64,000 nucleotides of DNA from Anaerosomatales bacterium. GTDB lineage: Bacteria; Actinomycetota; Coriobacteriia; Anaerosomatales; Anaerosomataceae. The DNA lies in contig JASEEU010000008.1 of the NCBI GenBank assembly GCA_030019445.1, forward strand, positions 1 to 64,000. Reading direction: 5' to 3'. The notes below the pieces were generated by a model. The model did no database searches. It was given only the letters and a program-made list of their open reading frames with translations, and had not been told where the DNA came from. The stretch's first letter is position 1. The number at the start of each line of letters is the position of its first letter. Shown here piece by piece: positions 1 through 7,835 of the stretch. Position numbers and translations under genes: made by a program.

Positions 1-275
1 GCCGCCTCATGTCAGGCGGCCGGGCCTTCGTACACCACTACCGGGGACGTTAACATTCAATCAACCGTAGTAACCGTAGTAAGGCTGTGGAGATTGTGAA
101 TACCGCCCATTAGTCCAGGTGGGGTCCCGCGTATCTACTGTGGACGAGCCTGTTGAAAGAACGGGCCGTTTCTCCACATATCAACAGCACCTCGGATCCA
201 TCCACAGGACGGGCCCGTTATCCCCAAGCGATACCACCTTTCTCCACACCATTGTCCAGAACGACCTGGTTCCGT
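1..275. other. oriC: oriC part 1: DnaA-box cluster beyond the dnaA 3' end
   Basis: This non-coding stretch lies downstream of dnaA, where dnaN would be expected just off the left edge. It begins with a 7-bp inverted repeat (GCCGCCT/AGGCGGC, 1-20). A relatively AT-rich stretch at 50-83 contains a perfect tandem 9-mer CCGTAGTAA at 65-73 and 74-82. Several one- or two-mismatch DnaA boxes follow: CTGTGGACG near 138, CATCCACAG near 199, TTATCCCCA near 218 and TTCTCCACA near 240. The TAG-rich repeat next to a box resembles the DnaA-trio/unwinding element of Bacillus subtilis. Unwinding here is inferred from layout only. Confidence 0.6.
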
Positions 276-1643
276 CTAGTTCCTCTGCTTGATGAGGTTC
301 GTCAATGCTTGTACCTGGTTGTACACCTCGCGCTGCTCATTCATGAGCTTCTGTATCTTCGCTGTCGCGTGCATGACCGTCGTGTGGTCGCGACCACCGA
401 ATTCTGCACCGATGCGGGGTAGAGAGAGATCAGTCAGTTCCCGGGCGAGGTACATCGCTATCTGCCGAGGGAATACGATCGCCTGGCTTCGCTTGTTGCC
501 CGTGAGTTCACCTTTCGTGATCCCGTAGTGTTTACAGACCTCTTGTTGGATCACCGCGACGGAGATCGGCTTCAGGGAGCGCTCCGGGAAGATATCCTTC
601 AGGACGCTCTGCGCGATCTCGAGGTCGATCGGGTGCCGCGTCAGCGAGCTGAAAGCGACGATGCGGATCAGAGCCCCTTCGAGTTCTCGGATGTTCGACG
701 CTATCCGACCCGCCACGAAGCTGAGCACCTCATCAGGGATAGACAGCGATTCAGCTTCGACCTTCCGCCGGAGGATGGCGATCCGGGTCTCGAGGTCCGG
801 CGGCTGGATATCGGTGATCAACCCCATCTCGAACCGACTCCGGAGACGGTCTTCAATGCTGCCGATATCCTTCGGTGGTCTGTCCGAAGAGAGAACGATC
901 TGCTTACCCGCCTGCTGCAAGGTGTTGAACGTGTGGAAGAACTCCTCCTGGGTCCCCTCTTTGCCCGCGAGGAACTGGATGTCATCCACGAGCAAGACGT
1001 CGTTCTGCCGATATGAACGGCGGAACCCCTCGATTCGGCTCTTGCTTCGATCACCGATCGAGTTGATGAAGTCATTGGTGAACTGCTCGGTAGATACATA
1101 CTTAACACGCAGGTGCGGGAAGCTCGTGTGGACGTAGTGACCGATAGCCTGCAGGAGGTGCGTCTTACCGAGCCCGACACCACCGTAGATGAAGAGCGGG
1201 TTGTATGCGCCGCCCGGAGTCTCTGCGACGGCAAGAGCCGCGGCGTAGGCGAACCGGTTCGATGACCCCATCACGAACGAGTCGAACGTGTACTTCGGGT
1301 TGAAGTCGCCGGCGGAGGCTTCCTGGACGCGGCGCTGTTCAGCCTGCTCGAGATCGGGGATGGCAACGGTCTCAGGAGGCTGGGGCACAGCCGGGGCGTC
1401 CCCGGACACGCGGAACGATACCGAGAGGGGATGACCGGTGACCTGCGTAAGGGCCGATACGAGCAGGCCCGCATAGCGAGACTCCAGCCAGTCGCGGGCG
1501 AAATCGTTCTGCACCGACACGATGAAGGTGTCGTCGATGATGCCGAGAGGGGCCGTGTGCTCGAACCATGTCTTGAAGGTCGGAGTGTTCAGTTCCTGGC
1601 GGATGACGTCGAGGGTGTCGTCCCAGACCTGCTGTACTTCCAT
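276..1643 (-). CDS. dnaA: Chromosomal replication initiator protein DnaA
   Basis: The 455-residue product binds DnaA boxes in oriC, forms an ATP-dependent filament, melts the origin and helps load the DnaB helicase encoded at 50.4 kb. Visible features are the N-terminal oligomerisation domain, an AAA+ core with Walker A (GGVGLGKTH) and Walker B (LLVDDIQFL), and a C-terminal DNA-binding domain with the signature [11 protein letters not shown] chose ATG at 1643 because AGGAAG lies 8 nt upstream; a GTG at 1652 is in frame but has no well-spaced ribosome site. It follows the GHKL/winged-helix gene on the same strand after a 12-nt gap, so the two are probably co-transcribed and translationally coupled. 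Length is typical. Confidence 0.98.
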   Translation of the reverse strand: MEVQQVWDDTLDVIRQELNTPTFKTWFEHTAPLGIIDDTFIVSVQNDFARDWLESRYAGLLVSALTQVTGHPLSVSFRVSGDAPAVPQPPETVAIPDLEQAEQRRVQEASAGDFNPKYTFDSFVMGSSNRFAYAAALAVAETPGGAYNPLFIYGGVGLGKTHLLQAIGHYVHTSFPHLRVKYVSTEQFTNDFINSIGDRSKSRIEGFRRSYRQNDVLLVDDIQFLAGKEGTQEEFFHTFNTLQQAGKQIVLSSDRPPKDIGSIEDRLRSRFEMGLITDIQPPDLETRIAILRRKVEAESLSIPDEVLSFVAGRIASNIRELEGALIRIVAFSSLTRHPIDLEIAQSVLKDIFPERSLKPISVAVIQQEVCKHYGITKGELTGNKRSQAIVFPRQIAMYLARELTDLSLPRIGAEFGGRDHTTVMHATAKIQKLMNEQREVYNQVQALTNLIKQRN

Positions 1644-1655
1644 GAGATGCACTTC

Positions 1656-2486
1656 CTATCCCTTGAAGATCGAGTCGAGACACTGCACCCCGTACGACGT
1701 GAGCGCGCGCTTGCCTGATTCATCGGAGGTCATGAGACCTGAGTCCTCCAGAGCGGCGAGATCCCGGTACGCCGTGGAGAGGCCGACGCCGAGTTCACGA
1801 GAGACCGCTGAAGGGCCGACAGACCCCAACTCCATGGTGAGCGACAAGACCTGCTTCTGCCGGGTCGTGAGCGATGGCAACTCGAACACCGGCTGGCGGC
1901 CCTCGGCAACGGGCGACTCCGGTGGCTGCTGTGCTGCCGGTCCGGCCATGCGCAGGGTGACGACCGTACCGCGCTCCAGGTTGTCCTCCACGACGATCGA
2001 GCCGCCGGAGAATCCAAGGCACTCCTTCGCGACGGGAAGCCCCGAACCGACGCCTTTGATGACGTGCTTCATCTCGTCGGTCGCGGTGGTGAAGCCCGGC
2101 TGGAACGCCCGGTCCTTGTCGGTGATCCCGGGGCCCTGGTCGGCGAAGCGGATGGTGGCCCCGTCGTCGAGCACCGACACCACCACCTCCGAGAAGTATG
2201 CATGTATGAAGTTCTCGACCACTTCCCGGATCACGGTGTATGGGACGGCTCCCCCCGCCTCATGGGAAAGCTGGTAGGTCCGAGAAGCAAGCGCCTCGAT
2301 GAGCGCGCGCGGCGAGTCTCCGCGGACGTCTTCGACACGGGGCGAAGACGTGAGGGAATCATAGACGGCGATGCGTGCGGCAGCCTGCCGCAGAGGCGGA
2401 AGCTCCGCAGCCGGCCCGGCGGGGCCGTGCGTGAGCGCGCCGGTGGTGGCCGGCCGCCCCGCAGTGTTCCCGAAGAAAGTCTTCAT
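1656..2486 (-). CDS. GHKL ATPase / winged-helix regulator upstream of dnaA
   Basis: The 276-residue product is of unknown role. After a Gly/Ala/Pro-rich N-terminus of about 40 residues comes a GHKL-type ATP-binding domain (about residues 60-190), with an N-box-like VIREVVENFIHAYF, a G1-like FADQGPGI and a G2-like GVGSGLPVA. This resembles anti-sigma kinases of the RsbW/SpoIIAB type and histidine-kinase ATPase domains. No phospho-acceptor histidine box is seen. The C-terminal about 70 residues look like a winged helix (TTRQKQVLSL, then LGVGLSTAYRDLAALEDSGL). I chose ATG 2486 because a purine-rich AGGGGG precedes it; an in-frame upstream start at 2519 lacks one. Its position directly before dnaA, facing the DnaA-box region, suggests a nucleotide-sensing regulator of dnaA or the origin. 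That is inference. Confidence 0.75.
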   Translation of the reverse strand: MKTFFGNTAGRPATTGALTHGPAGPAAELPPLRQAAARIAVYDSLTSSPRVEDVRGDSPRALIEALASRTYQLSHEAGGAVPYTVIREVVENFIHAYFSEVVVSVLDDGATIRFADQGPGITDKDRAFQPGFTTATDEMKHVIKGVGSGLPVAKECLGFSGGSIVVEDNLERGTVVTLRMAGPAAQQPPESPVAEGRQPVFELPSLTTRQKQVLSLTMELGSVGPSAVSRELGVGLSTAYRDLAALEDSGLMTSDESGKRALTSYGVQCLDSIFKG

Positions 2487-2658
2487 CGTCCCCCTCGACG
2501 CTCGAGAAGCTTCAGCCACACAGTTTCATCCACAGCCCCCAAGGCTGAGGCGATACGAAAAACACCTGGTCAAAGGTGGAGCGGCCGACCCTCTCCCAGC
2601 GCTTGAGGGAGGAGGTGTGAAAGGCTGCACGCTGGCGTTTCCCGAGTTATCCACAGCC

Positions 2659-2678
2659 ATTTCCACAATTGTGGAAAT
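2659..2678. repeat. 20-bp perfect palindrome in oriC
   Basis: ATTTCCACAATTGTGGAAAT is a perfect 20-bp palindrome lying 3 nt after a consensus DnaA box (2647-2655). Each arm contains TTCCACA, so it could hold two head-to-head DnaA monomers or an operator for a regulator of the dnaA operon. Which of these applies cannot be decided from sequence. Confidence 0.7.
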
Positions 2679-2707
2679 GCCGACCGACCACGCGTTCGAC
2701 GGGCGCA

Positions 2708-2732
2708 TGAACATGCAGGTAACGCATGTTCA
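2708..2732. repeat. Inverted repeat with 9-bp arms in oriC
   Basis: TGAACATGC and GCATGTTCA form 9-bp perfect arms separated by 7 nt (AGGTAAC). The outer GAAC/GTTC recalls a LexA half-site, but the spacing does not match the GAAC-N4-GTTC SOS box, so an unassigned operator or cruciform is likelier. Confidence 0.6.
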
Positions 2733-3114
2733 AGGCAGGCGAAGGGCTTTCCCAGACCGTCCCGACCGTGATCGGGGGCCGGCGTCGCTGTGGACACTGT
2801 GCATATCCTAGCGAGACCACCGCGGAAGCCTGTGGAAAACGTGGCAGCCACCACGCATGATCGGCGTCAGCACGTCTCCGCATAGCCATTAACCAGGCAT
2901 TTTTCAGAGTTCACGTGCCAGCTCGGAAGCTGACTGGATGGCGCCGATTCTAGCAAAGGACCCAGCCGGTCACAACGCGGCAGAAAGGGTTATCCACAGG
3001 CTGGGTACGATTGAATCCTGGGTTTTCCACAATGTCCACAGATTTGGGACTTTTTTCGGTCATGGACCAGGAAAGGACGAGCGCGTCACCGGCTCGATCT
3101 TGGCGCCTGGCGCG

Positions 3115-3144
3115 TTGACACTCGCTTCAGGCCGCCGGTATAAT
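3115..3144 (+). promoter_or_regulatory. Consensus vegetative promoter of rpmH
   Basis: TTGACA at 3115-3120 and TATAAT at 3139-3144 are both perfect consensus hexamers with an 18-bp spacer. The rpmH start lies 60 nt downstream, preceded by GGAGG at 3195-3199. This is the strongest promoter visible in the window and probably drives rpmH-rnpA-yidD-yidC-jag. Confidence 0.9.
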
Positions 3145-3203
3145 CACCGGGCTTGGCGTCCGATCGGCCAGGCAGGCGAGGACGCCCATGAACGGAGGAC
3201 GAC

Positions 3204-3347
3204 GTGAAGCGCACGTATCAGCCCAATAACAGGAAGCGAGCCAAGACGCACGGCTTCCGCAAGCGCATGTCCACGCGCGGAGGACGCGCGATCATCGCGG
3301 CGCGGCGCCGCAAGGGTCGCAAGACCCTCTGTCCGAGCGCGGCCTAG
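3204..3347 (+). CDS. rpmH: 50S ribosomal protein L34
   Basis: This 47-residue, very basic protein of the large ribosomal subunit begins [18 protein letters not shown] and contains the conserved [19 protein letters not shown]. It starts at GTG, with a GGAGG ribosome site a few nt upstream. It is the first gene of the rpmH-rnpA-yidD-yidC-jag cluster that classically sits beside oriC. Length and sequence are standard for the family. Confidence 0.98.
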   Translation: MKRTYQPNNRKRAKTHGFRKRMSTRGGRAIIAARRRKGRKTLCPSAA

Positions 3348-3373
3348 CGCACGCGGCCCATGGGGCCGAACCG

Positions 3374-3709
3374 ATGAGCACGATCACCTCCCCAGGGGAC
3401 ATCGACCGGCTCTTCAAGGAGGGCGCACGCGCCTCGCAGGCCCACGCGGTGGTCATAGCGATCCGCACCGAAGAACCACGCGACCCGGACGGGCGCGTGG
3501 TTTTCGTTGCCGGCAAGAAGCTCGGTGGTGCAGTCGTGCGCAATCGGAGCAAGCGGGTCCTGAGGGCCGCGTTGGCGCGTCTGGGCGGCCCATGGCCCGG
3601 CTGGGACGTGGCACTCATCGCGAGGCGGGGCGCCGGCGACCTTCCTCCACACGATCTCGACGCGGAGCTCGGGGCGGCCCTCCGGAGAGTCGGGGTGGTC
3701 CCGACGTGA
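3374..3709 (+). CDS. rnpA: Ribonuclease P protein component
   Basis: The 111-residue basic subunit binds RNase P RNA and helps remove tRNA 5' leaders. The RNR signature is clear ([20 protein letters not shown], residues about 53-72). The N-terminus is short compared with the usual family, beginning just before the DRLFKEG segment, and no longer in-frame start is obvious. It lies 26 nt after rpmH, and its stop overlaps the GTG of yidD by 4 nt, so they are translationally coupled. Confidence 0.95.
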   Translation: MSTITSPGDIDRLFKEGARASQAHAVVIAIRTEEPRDPDGRVVFVAGKKLGGAVVRNRSKRVLRAALARLGGPWPGWDVALIARRGAGDLPPHDLDAELGAALRRVGVVPT

Positions 3710-3927
3710 AGAACCCCGCCGTGACCGTGCTCGTGCTCGTCATACGGGCGTACCGGCGCTTCATCTCGCCGCTCTTCCCGCCCACGTGCCGGTTCTACCC
3801 TACGTGCTCCTCCTACGCCGTGACCGCGCTGGAGAAGCACGGGTTGCTCCGCGGAGGGTGGATGGCCCTGCGGCGGATCGGGCGGTGCCACCCGTGGAAC
3901 CCAGGCGGCTACGACCCCGTGCCGTAG
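3706..3927 (+). CDS. yidD: Membrane protein insertion efficiency factor YidD
   Basis: This 73-residue protein begins at a GTG overlapping the rnpA stop (GTGA). An amphipathic start ([20 protein letters not shown]) is followed by the conserved [19 protein letters not shown] and the [15 protein letters not shown] tail of the family. YidD acts at the inner membrane with YidC during membrane protein insertion. Its place between rnpA and yidC is the normal one. Confidence 0.95.
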   Translation: MKNPAVTVLVLVIRAYRRFISPLFPPTCRFYPTCSSYAVTALEKHGLLRGGWMALRRIGRCHPWNPGGYDPVP

Positions 3928-4053
3928 CGTTGGCGCAGAAAGGCGCATATCATACTGTGGATACAGAGTCGGCGACCCCCGGGATGGATCACCCCGGCGT
4001 GGATCTCTCGGAGCACCCCCGGCTCGCCCGCGGATTGAGGAGGTAGTGCGACG

Positions 4054-4776
4054 GTGAGCAGCGTGCTCGCACCCATCGAGAACATACTGTTCGAAGCCCT
4101 GCAGTTCTTCTATGGCTGGGTGAGCGACTACGGCGTCGCGATCGTCATCCTGACCATAGCCATCAGGATCGCGCTGTTCCCGCTGACACAGAAGCAGACA
4201 AAGTCGATGTACGAGATGCAGCGGATCCAGCCCAAGATCAAGGAGCTTCAAAACAAGTACAAGAACGACAAGCAGAAGCTCCAGGAGGAGACGCTCAAGT
4301 TCTACCAGGAGAACAAGGTGAACCCCTTCGGCGGCTGTCTGCCGCTGCTCCTGCAGATGCCGATCTTCTTCGCCCTCTTCCGGATGCTGGGGAGCACGGG
4401 AGGGGACACCGGGGCGTTCATCCAATATCTGGAAGGCCTACCCCCGGCGGCGGCCGAGGCGGCGAAACGGTTCTGGATAATCCTTCCAGACCTGACCCAG
4501 TCTCCGAGCCAGGTCTTCTCGGCGGACGGTCTTCTCAGCGCACTCCCCTACATCATCTTCGTCGCCCTGTTCGGCTTGAGCATCGTCGTGCCGCAGCTGC
4601 TGCAGCCAGGCGAGAAGCAGCAGAAGACGATCGGCATCTACATGGGAGTCCTCATGCTGTGGTTCGGCTGGATCACTCCCGCCGGCGTACTCGTGTACTG
4701 GGTGACGCAGTCGCTGCTGCAGGTGGCCCAGCAGCAGTTGACAATTCGCTACTACAAGCACCAGACGACCGAGTAG
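4054..4776 (+). CDS. yidC: Membrane protein insertase YidC/Oxa1 family
   Basis: The 240-residue insertase has about five membrane segments and lacks the large periplasmic domain of Gram-negative YidC, like the short forms of Gram-positive bacteria. The conserved IRIALFPLTQKQTKSMYEMQ, the basic hairpin KIKELQNKYKNDKQKL and NPFGGCLPLLLQMPIFFALF are seen. It starts at GTG after GGAGG. No lipoprotein signal cysteine is evident. It inserts membrane proteins alone or with SecYEG. The 126-nt gap after yidD holds no gene. Confidence 0.95.
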   Translation: MSSVLAPIENILFEALQFFYGWVSDYGVAIVILTIAIRIALFPLTQKQTKSMYEMQRIQPKIKELQNKYKNDKQKLQEETLKFYQENKVNPFGGCLPLLLQMPIFFALFRMLGSTGGDTGAFIQYLEGLPPAAAEAAKRFWIILPDLTQSPSQVFSADGLLSALPYIIFVALFGLSIVVPQLLQPGEKQQKTIGIYMGVLMLWFGWITPAGVLVYWVTQSLLQVAQQQLTIRYYKHQTTE

Positions 4777-4831
4777 CTGATCTCCGTGGTCCGCAGAGGG
4801 CTGCGATGCACCAACGCGAAGGAGAGTCACG

Positions 4832-5602
4832 ATGATCAGAGAGACCATCAAAGAGGGGCCGTCGGTCGCTGAGGCCCTGGACGCGGCTCTTGAAGAGATG
4901 GGAGTCCAGCAGGACGCGGTCGCTTACGAGGTCCTCGAGGAGCCCGGCCGCGGGGTCTTCGGACGCAAAGGCAGGGACGCCAAGGTCCGCGTGTGGTTGA
5001 CTGAGGAGTACGTAGCCGAACTCGAGTCGGCCGGCGAGAACGATGAGGACGAAGGTGACGAGTCGTTCGAGCCGACGACGGGCGAGGACGGCGGAGAGCG
5101 GCGCGGCTTCGAAGCGACAGAGCCGAGCGAGCTCTCAGAGGACGAGATCGACCAGATCGCCGACGAGGCTGTCGCAGTCCTCAACGAGATTCTCGCATGC
5201 TTCCAGCTCGCTCCTGAGATCGAGGAGTATGAAGGAGACGAGGGCGAGATCATCCTTGACATCGTCGGCGATGACCTCGGGATTCTCATCGGCAGGCACG
5301 GGCGGACGCTCGAGGCGCTTCAGACCGTCGTGTCATCGATTACGAACCGCCGGATCGAGCGGCGCTTCCCTGTCGTCGTTGACGTCTCCGGGTACAAGTA
5401 CCGTCGCCGCCTGAAGATCGAAGAGATCGCCAAGCGCGCTGCGGATCGTGCGAAGCGACAAGGACGGCCGGTCTCGCTGCGGCCCATGAGCAGCTTTGAG
5501 CGGAAGGTCGTCCATGTGGCGCTCCGCAACGACCGACGTGTAACGACCGCAAGCGAGGGGGAGGAGCCCTTCCGCTGCGTCGTGATTGATCCGGGGAAGT
5601 GA
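4832..5602 (+). CDS. jag: RNA-binding protein Jag/KhpB (Jag-N, KH, R3H)
   Basis: The 256-residue protein has an N-terminal Jag_N domain (residues 1-55), an acidic linker (about 60-105), a KH domain with GILIGRHGRTLEALQ (about 150-165) and a C-terminal R3H domain (RPVSLRPMSSFERKVVHVAL). Related KhpB proteins bind RNA and affect cell division and wall synthesis in Firmicutes. The start has a GGAGAG ribosome site. The linker is longer and more acidic than in many homologues. A strong terminator follows at 5638, ending the rpmH operon. Confidence 0.93.
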   Translation: MIRETIKEGPSVAEALDAALEEMGVQQDAVAYEVLEEPGRGVFGRKGRDAKVRVWLTEEYVAELESAGENDEDEGDESFEPTTGEDGGERRGFEATEPSELSEDEIDQIADEAVAVLNEILACFQLAPEIEEYEGDEGEIILDIVGDDLGILIGRHGRTLEALQTVVSSITNRRIERRFPVVVDVSGYKYRRRLKIEEIAKRAADRAKRQGRPVSLRPMSSFERKVVHVALRNDRRVTTASEGEEPFRCVVIDPGK

Positions 5603-5637
5603 ACGGGCGTCCTGAGGATGTCTGAAGAGTGGCCCGG

Positions 5638-5663
5638 AAGGGGCGGCGTATTCGCCGCCCCTT
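5638..5663 (+). terminator. Terminator after jag
   Basis: An 11-bp perfect stem AAGGGGCGGCG / CGCCGCCCCTT has a TATT loop and lies 36 nt after the jag stop codon. The T run is short, as is common in high-GC actinobacteria. Confidence 0.8.
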
Positions 5664-5703
5664 CTGCCGTTCGGCGTACGGAGGTCGACGCCTCCGGGGA
5701 CGA

Positions 5704-5736
5704 TGCCAAGACTCGACCAATCATGGAGTCTTGGCA
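5704..5736. repeat. 11-bp inverted repeat with 11-nt spacer
   Basis: TGCCAAGACTC and GAGTCTTGGCA are perfect arms around an 11-nt spacer. There is no T tract, so a simple terminator is unlikely. It lies between the jag terminator and parS. Confidence 0.6.
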
Positions 5737-5789
5737 GGAGTCCACGTTTGACGCGTAGCGCGACTGGACTGCCAGCGCGTAGCCGTGAA

Positions 5790-5805
5790 GGTTTCACGTG
5801 AAACC
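5790..5805. promoter_or_regulatory. parS: parS centromere site 1
   Basis: GGTTTCACGTGAAACC is a perfect palindrome matching the parS consensus TGTTTCACGTGAAACA except for the two outermost positions. It is the loading site for ParB encoded 2 kb away. Confidence 0.9.
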
Positions 5806-6227
5806 ATGAAGCCACAGAGACGAGGCGCCCTCTGGGCACGCGCTGTGCGCCCGCCTGAGGCACTGTGGGCATGGAGTCGCCACCAGATTGCCGCGACACG
5901 GGCGCCAAACGCCACTGCCGCATCGCGCACAGCGGAAACCGGGTCGTGTGGCCAGCACGGCGCACGCGCCGACGGTGCCGTGACGCTGGCTCGCGGGGAG
6001 GCGGAGCGGTCGGTCCCGGTAGGCGTCGACCGGAGTGAGCGCAGCTGACCCGACGGAGCAGTCGGACTTCGGGTGCCCCAAGCAAGGGGTCGAGTCTGGT
6101 CGGCAGTGTTCGGCGGGATCGACTGGCGATCGGACAGAGAACATTGCACTGTGGTCGAAGTCACGCGACAAGGGCGCTGCGCGCCGTGCACGCGACCTCC
6201 TTGTGCCGAAGCGGCGGATACAGCAGA

Positions 6228-6977
6228 ATGTTTCACGTGAAACATCTCTCACCGACACCAGGCCCTCCCCTTCTGCCCGAGGCGATCAGGGACGCCCTCC
6301 GCGCAGTCGATGTGTCGTGTGATATCGCTCAGGCGCGACTCCTTGCCGACCACTCAGCCGCGGTCGTCCGAGCCAACACCACGATGAACTTGACGCGGAT
6401 CACGGACAACGCGTCGATGCTCGTCGGGCATATCGTGGATTCATCGCTGGGTATGCGCGAAGTCGACCAGTGTCCCGCAGGCAGACTGGTCGATCTCGGC
6501 TCGGGAGCTGGGTACCCTGGCATAGTGCTTGCGATCCTCACCGGCCGGCCGACTACGCTGGTCGAGTCGGTCAAGAAGAAGGCGGCATTCCTTCACGAGT
6601 GGGTCACAGGAGCCGCGCTGGACATCGACGTCCGGGCACAGCGGGCGGAGGAGGTGGCACTGGAGGACCCATGCGGCTTCGCGGTGGTGACCGCGAGGGC
6701 GGTGGCGCCCCTTGCGTCGCTGACAGAACTCGCGGCTCCGCTGCTGCTGCGCGGGGGAAGGCTGGTCGCATACAAGGGTCAGCCTGGCGCCGCCGAGTTG
6801 GCCGCGGGAGACAAGGTCGCAGCGATCGTGGGTATGCGAGTGCTCGGGCTGAGTCGCCTCCCGGCGCCGGAGTCGCTCGGGGAGCGTTGCCTGGTCGTGT
6901 ATGAGAAGGTAGGCAGCCCCTCGATCCCCCTGCCTCGGCGCAGCGGATCCGCGCAGCGGAGACCGCTGGCCGAGTGA
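6228..6977 (+). CDS. rsmG: 16S rRNA (guanine-N7) methyltransferase RsmG
   Basis: The 249-residue SAM-dependent methyltransferase modifies G527 (E. coli numbering) of 16S rRNA. The SAM site is VDLGSGAGYPGIVLA and the family segment NLTRITD is present. I chose ATG 6228 because the product then begins MFHVKHL, a start seen in many actinobacterial RsmG proteins, encoded by parS itself. An in-frame ATG at 6144 would add 28 residues unlike the family. The C-terminal tail of about 25 residues is Arg/Ser/Pro-rich. parA follows after 60 nt. Confidence 0.93.
   Translation: MFHVKHLSPTPGPPLLPEAIRDALRAVDVSCDIAQARLLADHSAAVVRANTTMNLTRITDNASMLVGHIVDSSLGMREVDQCPAGRLVDLGSGAGYPGIVLAILTGRPTTLVESVKKKAAFLHEWVTGAALDIDVRAQRAEEVALEDPCGFAVVTARAVAPLASLTELAAPLLLRGGRLVAYKGQPGAAELAAGDKVAAIVGMRVLGLSRLPAPESLGERCLVVYEKVGSPSIPLPRRSGSAQRRPLAE
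6229..6244. promoter_or_regulatory. parS: parS centromere site 2, inside the rsmG start
   Basis: TGTTTCACGTGAAACA matches the consensus parS at all 16 positions. It overlaps the first codons of rsmG and is read there as MFHVKH, so ParB binding could also affect rsmG expression. Confidence 0.95.
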
Positions 6978-7037
6978 CTCTTCTCGGGCAGGTCGGACAT
7001 CATCTATACTGGGCGGAGTAACCTGGGAGGAGGACTC

Positions 7038-7835
7038 GTGGACGAAAGCGTGGGTGGCCTCTCGGCCAGTCGCCGCGCCAAGGTGCTGGCGGTCGTGAAC
7101 CAGAAGGGCGGCGTCGGCAAGAGCACGACCGCAGTCAATCTCGCAGCGGGGCTCGGAGAGCTCGGGCGCAAGACACTTCTAGTCGACCTTGATCCACAGG
7201 GAAACGCCACATCCGGGTATGGGCTGGACAAGAACCAGCGCGAGATGTGCATCTACAACGCGCTGCTGTCGGATACGCCGCTTGAGAGCTTGATCGAGCC
7301 GGTAGAAGTCGAACATGTGTTCGTCGTCCCAGCGACGATCCAACTCGCCGGGGCGGAGATCGAACTGGTGTCGACGATGAGCCGTGAGTCTCGTCTCCGG
7401 CGGATCCTTGAGCCGGTGGTCAACGACTTCGACTTCGTGCTCATCGACTGCCCACCGTCCCTCGGCCTCCTGACGATCAACGCGCTCACCGCTGCTGACG
7501 GCATCATCATCCCTGTTCAGTGCGAGTATTACGCCCTCGAGGGGCTGTCGAAGCTGCTTGAGAGCGTCAGGCTGGTGAAGACGCACCTCAACCACGATAT
7601 CGAGGTGTTCGGCGTGCTCATGACCATGTTCGATGCGCGCACGAACCTCTCGGCGCAGGTGGTTGCCGAGGTCAAGGACTTCTTCGACGAGAAGGTCTTC
7701 TCAACAGTGATACCGCGGACGGTGAGGCTGTCCGAGGCGCCGAGCTTCGGCCAGCCGGTGACCATCTACGACTCATCGGGTCGCGGTGCCGGGGCATATC
7801 GGAGACTAGCCGAGGAAGTGGTCAGCCGTGTCTAA
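7038..7835 (+). CDS. parA: Chromosome partitioning ATPase ParA/Soj
   Basis: The 265-residue deviant Walker-A ATPase (NQKGGVGKSTTAVNLA) works with ParB-parS in origin segregation. Other motifs are LLVDLDPQGNATSG and the Walker-B-like FVLIDCPPSLG. It begins at GTG after GGGAGGAGG. A TATACT hexamer at 7005-7010 is a possible -10 element. The 3' end overlaps parB by 8 nt, showing translational coupling. An N-terminal extension of about 14 residues precedes the core. Confidence 0.96.
   Translation: MDESVGGLSASRRAKVLAVVNQKGGVGKSTTAVNLAAGLGELGRKTLLVDLDPQGNATSGYGLDKNQREMCIYNALLSDTPLESLIEPVEVEHVFVVPATIQLAGAEIELVSTMSRESRLRRILEPVVNDFDFVLIDCPPSLGLLTINALTAADGIIIPVQCEYYALEGLSKLLESVRLVKTHLNHDIEVFGVLMTMFDARTNLSAQVVAEVKDFFDEKVFSTVIPRTVRLSEAPSFGQPVTIYDSSGRGAGAYRRLAEEVVSRV

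Larger units (their letters stand above)
2487..3114. other. oriC: oriC part 2: DnaA-box cluster between the dnaA operon and rpmH
   Basis: This divergent non-coding stretch holds two perfect DnaA boxes TTATCCACA (2647-2655 and 2990-2998). One-mismatch boxes lie near 2524 (TCATCCACA), 2789 (TGTGGACAC), 2831 (TGTGGAAAA), 3023 (TTTTCCACA) and 3031 (ATGTCCACA). It also contains two strong palindromes, listed separately. Together with the boxes at 1-275 it gives a bipartite origin around dnaA, as known in Bacillus subtilis. Small ORFs here have no ribosome sites and overlap the boxes, so I treat the region as non-coding. Confidence 0.85.
5664..6227. other. Non-coding stretch between jag and rsmG with parS
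   Basis: About 560 nt without a credible gene. ORFs on both strands here have no ribosome sites and atypical composition. It contains an 11-bp inverted repeat (5704-5736) and a parS site (5790-5805), with a second parS at the rsmG start. Otherwise I see nothing recognisable. Confidence 0.6.

Noticed and set aside
2708-2732. LexA/SOS box reading of the GAACATGC repeat
   Set aside because: Spacing between GAAC and GTTC is far larger than the N4 of Gram-positive SOS boxes.
2938-3207. 89-residue plus-strand ORF before rpmH
   Set aside because: It crosses DnaA boxes and the consensus rpmH promoter and has no ribosome site.
5721-6245. 174-residue minus-strand ORF beginning MFHVKH
   Set aside because: Its start is only the palindromic parS read on the other strand; no ribosome site and no recognisable fold.
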